Source: Canicola haemoglobinophilus (lineage in GTDB: Bacteria > Pseudomonadota > Gammaproteobacteria > Enterobacterales > Pasteurellaceae). Taken from it: a stretch of 63,105 bases of DNA. Both the position numbers and the translations under genes were made by a program. The stretch is taken from positions 1 through 63,105 of the forward strand of contig NZ_MUXZ01000012.1 in assembly GCF_002015075.1 (NCBI RefSeq). The letters are read 5' to 3'. Positions 30,213 to 38,407 of this stretch are shown one piece after another (position 1 is the first letter of the stretch; every line of letters starts with the position of its first letter). Below the pieces are notes generated by a model. The model saw only the letters and a program-made list of their open reading frames with translations. It did not search any database and was not told where the DNA came from.

Positions 30213-30943
30213 TTGAATTCATCCTGATTGATAAGGGGAATAATCGCAGAGGTTTCGTATTTAATATGCCTATGTTGTTTTAATTCCCCCTTTAAATAAA
30301 CCTCTAATCCTCGCTTATTAGCTATCCAATTAAACTGTAATGCAGTAATAGATATTTCACTTTCATCAAGTAAGTCAACCCAACCTCCACTGTTGCAAGC
30401 AGGTGGCTGTAAATAGCTTTTGCATTGTTCTTTATCACAATTTATATTCACTGAATTCCGATAAGTTAAGCGTGTTTCAATCATTTGCTTATTTAAGCGG
30501 TAACCAAATAATTCACGCTCAATATTGCGTGCGGTATTTTGATTATCTCTCATGCACACATTATTTCTATAAGTTGTACCTATACATCCTGTAGCATCTA
30601 GATCATAAAAAAATAGCGCACAACTATTTTCTGTTTCGTGATTAGCTTGCGCAATGACTAAACTGGTACCATTCTCATCTTGCTCGAATAGCTTTAGATT
30701 ATTTTGCACTAATTTTTCTGAAATGGCCCTGAACCCACTGCGTCGAAGATCTTTACTTAGCAATTGAATTGTTCTTTGTAGTTCTGATTGTAAATATAAA
30801 CTCTGTAGTATTTGCTTATTTTGTCGCTGGCTATAACTATAAAATGAACTGATGCTAACTAATAACGTTGTTGCTATGCTCAAAGCGATCATTAGACTTA
30901 AAAGAGTTTGCCCTCTATATATAAAAACCATTTCTCTATCCAT
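30209..30943 (-). CDS. comO: Competence pseudopilin-like protein ComO
   Basis: 244 residues. The leader MVFIYRG-QTLLSLMIALSIATTLL has the glycine-then-helix pattern of type IV pilin-like proteins; two ATGs twelve bases apart (30943, 30931) are both possible starts. The domain after the helix carries several cysteines (CALFF, GCIGTTYRNNVC, CDKEQC, PPAC) likely forming disulfides. Three bases separate comN and comO. Confidence 0.8.
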   Translation of the reverse strand: MDREMVFIYRGQTLLSLMIALSIATTLLVSISSFYSYSQRQNKQILQSLYLQSELQRTIQLLSKDLRRSGFRAISEKLVQNNLKLFEQDENGTSLVIAQANHETENSCALFFYDLDATGCIGTTYRNNVCMRDNQNTARNIERELFGYRLNKQMIETRLTYRNSVNINCDKEQCKSYLQPPACNSGGWVDLLDESEISITALQFNWIANKRGLEVYLKGELKQHRHIKYETSAIIPLINQDEFK

Positions 30944-30946
30944 TAA

Positions 30947-31471
30947 CTATCCATTTATACAAGCACTTAAAGATTGGAAATCCTTCATCTTTATACTCCC
31001 GACATTAAAAAAAGAGAATAATGTTTGGTTCTTATCAGATTGCAGTACAAAACAAGTTGTGCTGACGGTATTTCTCGTACCATTTAATCTTGTTATTTCT
31101 TTTGGATAATAAGACTTACTAATTAGCATCGTTTTATCAGCAAAATAAGGATAGTAAAATTTTGCTGAAGAACCTTTCGAACATTTCATTGGATTTAAAC
31201 AATCACAAATCTCATCAATCTTTCTTTGTGCAGCTAAACACCAACGATTTTTAGATAAATCTCTGTTAGCCACTAATAGCCAAATATCATTAGAATTTTC
31301 TACTCTCGCTTGTACCTCACGTAAGAATATGTAAAGTTTATTTCGCTCTTTTTCTAAAATCATTCTTGCATTTGTTTTTTGCCAAGCAGGTAAAGCAAAT
31401 GTTACCGTCAAGCTAATTATTAACAAAACAATCAATATTTCTAAAATCGTGAACCCTTTTAATACTTTCAT
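30947..31471 (-). CDS. comN: Competence pseudopilin ComN
   Basis: 174 residues. MKVLKG-FTILEILIVLLIISL is a textbook type IV prepilin signal with glutamate at position +5 after cleavage. The C-terminal domain has paired cysteines (CLAAQRKIDEICDCLNPMKC). First gene of comNOPQ-recC, with a CRP-S competence site about 70 bp upstream. Confidence 0.9.
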   Translation of the reverse strand: MKVLKGFTILEILIVLLIISLTVTFALPAWQKTNARMILEKERNKLYIFLREVQARVENSNDIWLLVANRDLSKNRWCLAAQRKIDEICDCLNPMKCSKGSSAKFYYPYFADKTMLISKSYYPKEITRLNGTRNTVSTTCFVLQSDKNQTLFSFFNVGSIKMKDFQSLSACING

Positions 31472-31535
31472 TTTTCTACCATTTTTGACCGCACTTTAAC
31501 TTAGCTAGGCGAAGAATGAAAAATTAAGTTGTGGA

Positions 31536-31557
31536 AATTACGATGTAGATCGCAAAA
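31536..31557 (-). promoter_or_regulatory. CRP-S (Sxy-dependent) site for comNOPQ
   Basis: On the minus strand: TTTTGCGAT-CTAC-ATCGTAATT. The half-site TGCGA instead of TGTGA marks the CRP-S sites that need CRP plus Sxy in Pasteurellaceae competence promoters. It sits 65-86 bp upstream of comN, the right distance to drive the operon. Confidence 0.85.
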
Positions 31558-31672
31558 AGAGAATTTAGTCAAAGTAAAATTAAGGAATTTTTGCTCAGTA
31601 TTTTTAAGTAAAAAAGTAGGAAATACAATTAAAGATGAAAAGCATCTATATTTTTTGTGATTTTGGTGTAAA

Positions 31673-31748
31673 TGGTGGGTCGTGAAGGATTCGAACCTTC
31701 GACCAACGGATTAAAAGTCCGCTGCTCTACCGACTGAGCTAACGACCC
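31673..31748 (-). tRNA. tRNA-Lys (TTT), copy 1
   Basis: 76 nt including encoded CCA. The cloverleaf is clear on the minus strand (GGGTCGT acceptor, GTTCGAATC T-loop). The anticodon loop CTTTTAA reads TTT. One of three near-identical tandem copies. Confidence 0.97.
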
Positions 31749-31774
31749 AAGAATTTGGGATATTATGAATTAAG

Positions 31775-31850
31775 TGGTGGGTCGTGAAGGATTCGAACCT
31801 TCGACCAACGGATTAAAAGTCCGCTGCTCTACCGACTGAGCTAACGACCC
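31775..31850 (-). tRNA. tRNA-Lys (TTT), copy 2
   Basis: Identical in sequence to its neighbours, 26 bp from copy 1. The spacers share AAGAATTTGGGATATTA, showing that the tandem array arose by duplication of a unit of about 102 bp. Confidence 0.97.
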
Positions 31851-31876
31851 AAGAATTTGGGATATTACGAATTAAG

Positions 31877-31952
31877 TGGTGGGTCGTGAAGGATTCGAAC
31901 CTTCGACCAACGGATTAAAAGTCCGCTGCTCTACCGACTGAGCTAACGACCC
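31877..31952 (-). tRNA. tRNA-Lys (TTT), copy 3
   Basis: Third tandem copy with anticodon TTT and encoded CCA; the first of the array in the direction of transcription. A promoter must lie to its right, before 32100. Confidence 0.97.
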
Positions 31953-32112
31953 TTGTCGTTCGTAACGAGCGCATATAATACTGTTTTTATTTTAATAATC
32001 AATAAAATTTTTTTATTTTTTGTTTGTTTGAATGAATACTCGCCAAAAAAAATTAAAATTAAAACAAATATGGCGATTTAAATGAAAGAGTTGTTGAGAA
32101 CGTGATAAAAAA

Positions 32113-32131
32113 ACCAGGCATAATGCCCGGT
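32113..32131 (-). terminator. tol-pal operon terminator
   Basis: On the minus strand, ACCGGGCA-TTA-TGCCTGGT runs into a T tract just past the pal stop. One G-T pair in the stem. Confidence 0.85.
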
Positions 32132-32140
32132 TCAAGAAAA

Positions 32141-32599
32141 TTAGTATGCTAATACAGCACGACGGTTTTTAGAGTAAGCAGCTTCATTATGACCTAACTC
32201 AGCTGGTTTTTCTTCACCGTAAGAAAGTGTTGAAAGCTGGCTAGCTTGAACACCATTGTTTGATAAAAAGTTTTTCACCGCATCAGCACGACGTAAACCT
32301 AATGCCATGTTGTACTCTGGAGTACCACGTTCATCAGTATAACCTTCAACAACAACTTTAGATGCTGGTGTTGCTTTTAAGTATGCTGAGTGAGCATCTA
32401 AAATTTGAGCGTATTCACCTTGTACATCATAGCTATCAAATTTGAAATATACTGTGTTATAACGTTGTTGTAAGTCAGTTACAGAATAACCGCCAAACAT
32501 TTGAGCATTTTCTGTAGTTGATGTGTTACCAGATGAGCTACAAGCTGCTAATACTGCTGCTGAGCCCGCTACTACTAATAATTTTGCAAAGTTTTTCAT
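32141..32599 (-). CDS. pal: Peptidoglycan-associated lipoprotein Pal (P6)
   Basis: 152 residues. The lipoprotein signal MKNFAKLLVVAGSAAVLAAC places the lipid on C20. The OmpA-like peptidoglycan-binding domain follows, with VVVEGYTDERGTPEYNMALG and LSYGEEKPA. The protein is the outer-membrane antigen P6 of H. influenzae. Last gene of ybgC-tolQRAB-pal; it bridges the outer membrane to peptidoglycan and binds TolB/TolA. Confidence 0.98.
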   Translation of the reverse strand: MKNFAKLLVVAGSAAVLAACSSSGNTSTTENAQMFGGYSVTDLQQRYNTVYFKFDSYDVQGEYAQILDAHSAYLKATPASKVVVEGYTDERGTPEYNMALGLRRADAVKNFLSNNGVQASQLSTLSYGEEKPAELGHNEAAYSKNRRAVLAY

Positions 32600-32608
32600 T
32601 AACTTCTC

Positions 32609-33913
32609 CTAGTTTTTATTTAAATATGGTGACCAAGCTGGAAATTTAATTTGCCCGTCACTTCCTGGTAGACGCGCTTTAAAACGGCCGTCAGCAGAAA
32701 CCAATTGTAGCACCTTTCCTAAACCTTGTGTAGAACTATAAATAATCATAATTCCATTAGGCGAAATACTTGGGCTTTCATCTAAAAACGTGGAACTTAA
32801 CATTTCTGTTGCTCCCGTTGTTAAATCCTTTTTAATAATATTATCGCCAGCAATCATCACTAATGTATTGCCGTCAGCAGATATTTTTCCACTGTAACCG
32901 CGACCACTAGAAACTAATGATGCACCACCACCTGATGCGCTCATTCGATAAACTTGTGGTCCACCTGCTCTATCAGAAGTAAAAATGATAGATTGACTAT
33001 CTGGTGACCAAGATGGTTCGGTATTATTGCCGGCACCACTCGTTAACTGAGAAACTGCCCCACTTCCTAAATTCATAACATAAATATTTAATACACCATC
33101 TTTAGAGGAAGCAAATGCTAATCTTGAGCCATCTGGAGAAAACGCTGGTGCACCATTATGCCCAGGGAATGCAGCTGCCACTCGGCGAGCGCCAGAACGT
33201 AAATCATGTACAACGAGTTGAGATTTACGATTTTCAAAAGATACATAGGCTAATTTACTACCGTCTGGTGACCAAGCTGGTGACATCAATGGCTGTGAGC
33301 TACTATAAACAATAAATTGATTATGTCCATCATAGTCTGCTACACGAACTTGATATGGCTTTGAACCACCATTTTTTTGTACAACATAAGCAATTTTAGT
33401 TCTAAAAGCCCCTGGTATTGCCGTTAGTTTTTCAAAAACCTCATCACTTACAGTATGAGCACCCAAGCGAATAGCATTTGCAGGTACTGCATATTGATTT
33501 TGACTTAAAACTGTCCCAGCATTTCCAGACGCACCAATGGTGTCAACTAATTGATATGCAATGCTATATCCATTACTACTTGGTGTCACTTGTCCCACAA
33601 CGATGGCATCAATGCCTAAAGAAGACCATGCTTCAGAATTAACCTCGCTTGCTGTAGTTGGCTGTTGTGGCATTTTACTTACCGCAATAGGATTAAATTT
33701 ACCACTATTACGTAAATCCGCTGAAATGATATCCGCCACATCAGCAGGCATAGAGCCACTATCATTCCATTTAAATGGCACTATCGCAATAGGGCGAGCA
33801 CTATCAACCCCTTCATCAATGACAATTCTAACTTCGCTTTCCGCTTGAGCGCTTTGCGTGAGTACACTCAAAAATAGAGTGAATAATGCAGTCAAATATG
33901 TAAAAACTTTCAT
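32609..33913 (-). CDS. tolB: Tol-Pal translocation protein TolB
   Basis: 434 residues. A signal peptide ends SAQA-ESEV. The N-terminal anticodon-binding-like domain is followed by a six-bladed propeller built from repeated YVSF/FSPDGSRLAFASSKDG/WSPDSQSIIFTSDRAG segments. TolB is periplasmic and binds Pal. It is 9 bp upstream of pal. Confidence 0.97.
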   Translation of the reverse strand: MKVFTYLTALFTLFLSVLTQSAQAESEVRIVIDEGVDSARPIAIVPFKWNDSGSMPADVADIISADLRNSGKFNPIAVSKMPQQPTTASEVNSEAWSSLGIDAIVVGQVTPSSNGYSIAYQLVDTIGASGNAGTVLSQNQYAVPANAIRLGAHTVSDEVFEKLTAIPGAFRTKIAYVVQKNGGSKPYQVRVADYDGHNQFIVYSSSQPLMSPAWSPDGSKLAYVSFENRKSQLVVHDLRSGARRVAAAFPGHNGAPAFSPDGSRLAFASSKDGVLNIYVMNLGSGAVSQLTSGAGNNTEPSWSPDSQSIIFTSDRAGGPQVYRMSASGGGASLVSSGRGYSGKISADGNTLVMIAGDNIIKKDLTTGATEMLSSTFLDESPSISPNGIMIIYSSTQGLGKVLQLVSADGRFKARLPGSDGQIKFPAWSPYLNKN

Positions 33914-33941
33914 ATTAATTTTACCTTTTTAGTTCCTTGAA

Positions 33942-35039
33942 TTATTTTAATTTAAATTCCAATGGGAATTTTTTATATTTTCTATAAATATCATCACTTG
34001 GCGCAGCTGGTACTTTTTTCGTTCTAGATACAGCTGATAATCCTGCGGTACAAATATCATCTGGACCAGATAATTTTCTAAAACTAGTGATAGTTCCATC
34101 CCTCGCTAATTCTACCTCAACAACACAAACTTTATTAGCAAATCCAGGTTCTTTGAGAAAACGTCGCTGAATTTCCTTTTTGATTTGAGCGGCGTACTGA
34201 TCCCCTGTATTACCACCTTCTCCTGTTCCTAAGCCAGCACCAATTCCCTCGGAACCTTTTACTGTAGCATTTCCACCAACTTTGGCACTACCACCGCCTA
34301 TATCGCCACCATTGAGAAAACTATCTAAAGCAGCCTGCTCAGCCTTACGTTTCGCCATATCCGCTTTGGCTTTCGCTTCTTTTTCAGCTTGTATTTTAGC
34401 TTCTTTAATTGCTTTCTCCTTAGCCTCTTTTTCTTTGGCCAGTTTCTCAGCCTTTTCTTTAGCTAGCTTTTCAGCCTTCTCTTTCTCTAATTTTTCCGCT
34501 TTTTGTTTTGCTTCCGCAGCTGCTTTTGCCTTTTTTTCTTCCTCAGCTTGTTTAGCTAATGCTTGTAAACGCTTAGCCTCTGCTTCAGCTTTCAATTTCG
34601 CAGCCTCTGCTGCTTTCTTAGCAGTTGCCTCTTCTAGCTGTTTTTGTTTTTCTAAAGCTTGCTTTTCTAACAGTTCTTGACGAACTTTTTCTTCTTTCAA
34701 CTTCTGCTCAGCAAGTTTTTTTTGTTCTTGTTGCTCTTTTATTTTTTCTTCAGGTGTCTCTATTTTCTCTTTTTGAATATCTTCTTTTTCAGATTCAATA
34801 GGCATTTGTGGTTTATTAGAACTTCCTTTTTTTTGTTCTTGCAAACGACCCCATTCTCTTGCTGCTGAGCCAGTATCAACCATAACTGCAGAGATAACCT
34901 CTCCATCACCTTCACCCCCTCCCATAATTTCAACATTATGATAGAGAGAGCCAAGCATCAGTAGAGCAAATAAAATAGCATGCAGAATAACTGATATAAA
35001 AATGGCATCAATGCCTTTGTTTTTTCTATGATTACGCAC
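33942..35039 (-). CDS. tolA: Tol-Pal protein TolA
   Basis: 365 residues. One N-terminal transmembrane helix (IDAIFISVILHAILFALLML) is followed by a long Lys/Glu/Ala-rich helical domain (about 75-245) with many KEKAEK-type repeats, and a C-terminal globular domain ending FPLEFKLK. TolA spans the periplasm, energised by TolQR. The repeats produce long open shadow frames on the other strand. Confidence 0.97.
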   Translation of the reverse strand: MRNHRKNKGIDAIFISVILHAILFALLMLGSLYHNVEIMGGGEGDGEVISAVMVDTGSAAREWGRLQEQKKGSSNKPQMPIESEKEDIQKEKIETPEEKIKEQQEQKKLAEQKLKEEKVRQELLEKQALEKQKQLEEATAKKAAEAAKLKAEAEAKRLQALAKQAEEEKKAKAAAEAKQKAEKLEKEKAEKLAKEKAEKLAKEKEAKEKAIKEAKIQAEKEAKAKADMAKRKAEQAALDSFLNGGDIGGGSAKVGGNATVKGSEGIGAGLGTGEGGNTGDQYAAQIKKEIQRRFLKEPGFANKVCVVEVELARDGTITSFRKLSGPDDICTAGLSAVSRTKKVPAAPSDDIYRKYKKFPLEFKLK

Positions 35040-35058
35040 TGCATTACCTACTTATTTT

Positions 35059-35481
35059 TTAAAGTGGATTAGTCATCAATCCAACAGACTTTATCCCTGC
35101 AAGATGAAGTAAATTCAATGCTTTGATCACTTCTTCATAAGGAACATCTTTAGCGCCTCCGACTAAAAATAACGTATTGTTATCTTTATCAAATTCTTGT
35201 TTTGAAATCTGAGTCACCATTTCTTCAGTCAATCCTTCTGAGCGCTCGCCAGCAACAGAAAGCGCATACTGACCAATACCAGATACTTCTAAAATAACAG
35301 GTGTTTTATCTTCATTAGATACATTTTGACTTTCTACTGCATCAGGGAGCTCAACCTGAACACTTTGACTAATAATTGGAGCTGTTGCCATAAAAATAAG
35401 CAACAGAACCAATAACACATCCAAAAAAGGAATAATGTTAATTTCTGACTTAATATCTCGACGTTTACGGCGATAAGACAT
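35059..35481 (-). CDS. tolR: Tol-Pal protein TolR
   Basis: 140 residues. The N-terminal helix FLDVLLVLLLIFMATAP includes the conserved aspartate involved in proton use. The ExbD/TolR periplasmic domain follows. It lies 20 bp before tolA and 70 bp after tolQ. Confidence 0.97.
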   Translation of the reverse strand: MSYRRKRRDIKSEINIIPFLDVLLVLLLIFMATAPIISQSVQVELPDAVESQNVSNEDKTPVILEVSGIGQYALSVAGERSEGLTEEMVTQISKQEFDKDNNTLFLVGGAKDVPYEEVIKALNLLHLAGIKSVGLMTNPL

Positions 35482-35510
35482 ACATAGCCCCTAAAATTTA
35501 TGAAAAAAGA

Positions 35511-35535
35511 ACCGCACTTTCATCAATAAGTGCGG
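35511..35535 (-). terminator. Uptake-signal hairpin between tolQ and tolR
   Basis: ACCGCACTT (35511-35519) opposes AAGTGCGG (35528-35535), an 8-bp stem around an 8-9 nt loop, lying in the 69-bp tolQ-tolR gap. In the minus direction it is followed by TCTTTTTTC. It looks like a real intrinsic terminator placed inside an operon, so it may attenuate tolRAB-pal relative to ybgC-tolQ. Confidence 0.6.
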
Positions 35536-35550
35536 AAGAATTTTGAAAAA

Positions 35551-36234
35551 TTAATGATTTTTACCAAATACTTGGCGATGCAAAATTGTCGTAAATTCAT
35601 CAATGAAATTGCCATAATTTTGCTCTAATTTATTTACTCGTAAACTCAAACGATTATAGGCCATAACTGCAGGAATTGCCGCAAATAAACCAATTGCAGT
35701 AGCAATGAGCGCCTCCGCAATACCTGGGGCAACCATTTGCAATGTTGCCTGCTTCGCACCACTTAATGCCATAAACGCATGCATAATTCCCCATACAGTC
35801 CCGAATAAACCAATGTATGGGCTGATAGATGCAACTGTAGCTAAAAACGGAACTCTTGTTTCCAAATCCTCAACCTCTCGATTCATTGCTAAGTTCATCG
35901 CCCTAGAACTACCTTGTAGAATAGCTTCTGGTGCATCTGGATTAGCCTGTTTTAAACGGCTAAACTCTTTAAATCCAACATAAAAAATTTGCTCGCTACC
36001 AGTTAAACCATCTCTACGATTGGAAAGACCTTCATATAGCTTATTTAAGTCTTCTCCAGACCAAAAGCGTTCTTCAAAAAGTGCGCGGTCTTTCAATGCA
36101 CGAGTTAAAATACGGCTACGTTGAATAATAATTGCCCAAGATATAATCGAAAAAGACATCAAGATTACAATGACAATTTGAACAACAACACTCGCCTTTA
36201 GAAATAATTCTAAAAAATTTAATTCAGCGGTCAT
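35551..36234 (-). CDS. tolQ: Tol-Pal protein TolQ
   Basis: 227 residues with three transmembrane helices (about 15-40, 130-155, 170-195), typical of MotA/TolQ/ExbB proton-channel subunits. The LFGTVWGIMHAF segment and the ALIATAIGLFAAIPAVMAYN segment are conserved. It starts 18 bp after ybgC. Confidence 0.97.
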   Translation of the reverse strand: MTAELNFLELFLKASVVVQIVIVILMSFSIISWAIIIQRSRILTRALKDRALFEERFWSGEDLNKLYEGLSNRRDGLTGSEQIFYVGFKEFSRLKQANPDAPEAILQGSSRAMNLAMNREVEDLETRVPFLATVASISPYIGLFGTVWGIMHAFMALSGAKQATLQMVAPGIAEALIATAIGLFAAIPAVMAYNRLSLRVNKLEQNYGNFIDEFTTILHRQVFGKNH

Positions 36235-36252
36235 AACATAACTCCGAAAAAT

Positions 36253-36657
36253 TTATTTGTTTATTTTAAAACCTGCTTTGACTTCCTTAGGTATAGGCAC
36301 AGGTTTCATTTTTATAAGATCCACAGATGCAACTTTCACAATTGCCTCTGAAAGAATTTCTTTATCACGTTTTAAGATTTGTGAAAACACTATGGATGCG
36401 CCTTTAACCGTATCAACACAGGTTTCCACAACTAATAAATCATCTAATTTTGCTGGCACGCAATATTCAATTTGCATTGACTTTACAACAAAAGCAATCT
36501 GGTTCTCACTTAATAAGTTTTGTTGCGAAAAGCCCAGTGTCCGTAAATATTCCGTTCTAGCTCGCTCGAAAAAATGAAGATAGCGAGCATGATACACAAC
36601 GCCACCAGCATCAGTATCCTCATAATAAACACGGACTGGAAATTGAAATATTGACAT
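36253..36657 (-). CDS. ybgC: Acyl-CoA thioesterase YbgC
   Basis: 134 residues, hotdog fold. The motif YYEDTDAGGVVYHARYLHFFERAR carries the catalytic aspartate (in the shorter core DTDAGGVVYHA). First gene of ybgC-tolQRAB-pal; in E. coli the protein associates with phospholipid-synthesis enzymes. The promoter lies in 36660-36780. Confidence 0.96.
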   Translation of the reverse strand: MSIFQFPVRVYYEDTDAGGVVYHARYLHFFERARTEYLRTLGFSQQNLLSENQIAFVVKSMQIEYCVPAKLDDLLVVETCVDTVKGASIVFSQILKRDKEILSEAIVKVASVDLIKMKPVPIPKEVKAGFKINK

Positions 36658-36803
36658 TACAATCTCACCATAAAATTAATATTCTTTATATATGCTTATT
36701 TCTTTACTCACTCAAAGCATAAGCAAGAAAATCTGGCTATTCTAGAGCCACTCTGATTTATTCGCAAGAGCTAAAGTGCGGTTCAAATAAAAAATATTTT
36801 GTG

Positions 36804-36833
36804 AAAAAATAAATCCCATTCATTCATGGGATT
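36804..36833 (-). terminator. cyd operon terminator
   Basis: AATCCCAT (36812-36819) opposes ATGGGATT (36826-36833). In the minus direction the stem is followed by TATTTTTTC, 20 bp after the ybgE stop. Confidence 0.8.
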
Positions 36834-36853
36834 ATGATTATTCCTTCTTATTT

Positions 36854-37141
36854 TTAAAATAAGAAATACTTAACCAAAACAAATACTGAGAGAATTTGGG
36901 CAAATAAAGGAAGGAAAATTAATTTACCTAGGATTGAGCGCATTTCAAAACCTATTCCATGAATCCATAAAATGGCATTTGACCACATTAATAAGATTAT
37001 AAAATAGGGTGAAGCTATTCTCAAAGATGTTGAAAATTCAGCTATATTAAAGAAAAAACATAAACTTAAAAATAGCGCTAAGCCAAATGAAAGGGCTCTA
37101 AATGAGCCCTTATTAGTAATTTGATACAGTGAGTTAATCAT
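36854..37141 (-). CDS. ybgE: Cyd operon membrane protein YbgE
   Basis: 95 residues with three hydrophobic segments (about 14-33, 40-60, 73-93), matching the YbgE/CydE family found downstream of cydABX. Role in the bd oxidase is not well defined. Its ATG is 4 bp after the cydX stop, so it is the last gene of cydABX-ybgE. Confidence 0.85.
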   Translation of the reverse strand: MINSLYQITNKGSFRALSFGLALFLSLCFFFNIAEFSTSLRIASPYFIILLMWSNAILWIHGIGFEMRSILGKLIFLPLFAQILSVFVLVKYFLF

Positions 37142-37145
37142 TTAC

Positions 37146-37244
37146 TTACTCGTCAAGCTTACCAGTCTTTTCAAGACCAATAGTAACAATTGCACTTAAC
37201 ATTACAGCGAACAAAACACCCACTACCCATAACACATAAAACAT
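37146..37244 (-). CDS. cydX: Cytochrome bd small subunit CydX
   Basis: A 32-residue ORF starting MFYVLWVVGVLFAVMLSAIV, one transmembrane helix with the polar tail TIGLEKTGKLDE. AAGGAGAT lies eight bases before the ATG. CydX is a required small subunit of cytochrome bd oxidase in E. coli. It sits 12 bp after cydB and 4 bp before ybgE, exactly the expected place. It is short enough to be missed by ordinary ORF cut-offs. Confidence 0.93.
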   Translation of the reverse strand: MFYVLWVVGVLFAVMLSAIVTIGLEKTGKLDE

Positions 37245-37256
37245 AATCTTATCTCC

Positions 37257-38393
37257 TTAGTATAATGAGTTTTTGTTTTCTTCAATAAAGTTAGCGTCTA
37301 AACGACCAAACATCTTCACATAAGCCCAAATTGTATAAGCTAGTAGAATAACGACAAAGACTAAAGCAAAACCAAGCATTAATGTTAATGTTAATTCACT
37401 TGATGTTGAATCCCACATCAATAAACTCATATTTGGGTTAGAAATAGAAGGCATAACAAATGGGAACATTGCAACGCCACAAGTTAAGATAATTCCTGCC
37501 ATCGTAATTGATGAGAAGAAGAAGGCAAAACCTGAATGATTTGCTTTTGATGCTAAGATATTTAATAACGCACCAATAACAGCTAATGCTGGCAAAATAA
37601 ATAATACTGGCGCATCAAAATAATTCTTAAACCAAGCACCCACTTCAACTGCAACTGTTTTACCAATAGGATCTGAAGGTGCATTATGATCAATGATACT
37701 TGTTAGTACAAATCCTTCTTTGAAATACAACCAAACGCCAGCAAGAATAAAAGTTACTAATGTTGCGAATGCACCAACCTGCGTAATAACACGAGATCTC
37801 TCACGTAATTCAGCAGTTGTTTTCATTTGTAACCATGCTGCACCTTGTGTTGTTAACATTGATACGCTAATCAAACCACAAAGGATGGCAAATGGATTTA
37901 ACAATTCAAAGAACGAGCCTGTGTAATTTACTTGCATTAAGTCATTAAATTCAAATGGAACACCTTGTAATAAATTACCAAATGCTACACCAAATACTAA
38001 TGATGGAACAAAACCGCCAGCAAATAATCCCCAATCCCAAACTTTACGCCAAGTCGGATTATCAATTTTAGCGCGATATTCAAACCCTACTGGGCGGAAG
38101 AATAAAGCAGCTAAAACTAAAATCATCGCAATATAAAAACCAGAGAAAGAGGTTGCATAAACAGTAGGCCATGCTGCAAACATAGCACCACCAGCTGTTA
38201 ATAACCAAACCTGATTTCCATCCCAATGCGGTGCAATTGAGTTGATCATAATACGTTTCTCAACTTCTTTTTTACCAGCGAAAGGTAATAAGTTAAGAAC
38301 GCCCATATCAAATCCGTCTGTTACTGCAAAACCGATAAGCAATACACCGACTAAGATCCACCAAATAAAACGTAGAAATTCATAATCAATCAT
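37257..38393 (-). CDS. cydB: Cytochrome bd ubiquinol oxidase subunit II
   Basis: 378 residues, about eight or nine transmembrane segments. The N-terminus FLRFIWWILVGVLLIGFAVTDGFDMG with the conserved D-G-F-D, and SIAPHWDGNQVWLL, are diagnostic of CydB. It pairs with CydA in the high-affinity, low-oxygen terminal oxidase. 14 bp after cydA. Confidence 0.97.
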   Translation of the reverse strand: MIDYEFLRFIWWILVGVLLIGFAVTDGFDMGVLNLLPFAGKKEVEKRIMINSIAPHWDGNQVWLLTAGGAMFAAWPTVYATSFSGFYIAMILVLAALFFRPVGFEYRAKIDNPTWRKVWDWGLFAGGFVPSLVFGVAFGNLLQGVPFEFNDLMQVNYTGSFFELLNPFAILCGLISVSMLTTQGAAWLQMKTTAELRERSRVITQVGAFATLVTFILAGVWLYFKEGFVLTSIIDHNAPSDPIGKTVAVEVGAWFKNYFDAPVLFILPALAVIGALLNILASKANHSGFAFFFSSITMAGIILTCGVAMFPFVMPSISNPNMSLLMWDSTSSELTLTLMLGFALVFVVILLAYTIWAYVKMFGRLDANFIEENKNSLY

Positions 38394-38407
38394 AGTTAGG
38401 CTCCTGC

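Noticed and set aside
31673..31952. Regularly spaced repeats that could look like a CRISPR array
   Set aside because: The repeats are complete tRNA-Lys genes with duplicated spacers.
34282..34868. Long plus-strand ORFs opposite tolA
   Set aside because: They are the reverse of the Lys/Glu/Ala repeats of TolA, giving artificial Ser/Ala/Phe-rich frames.
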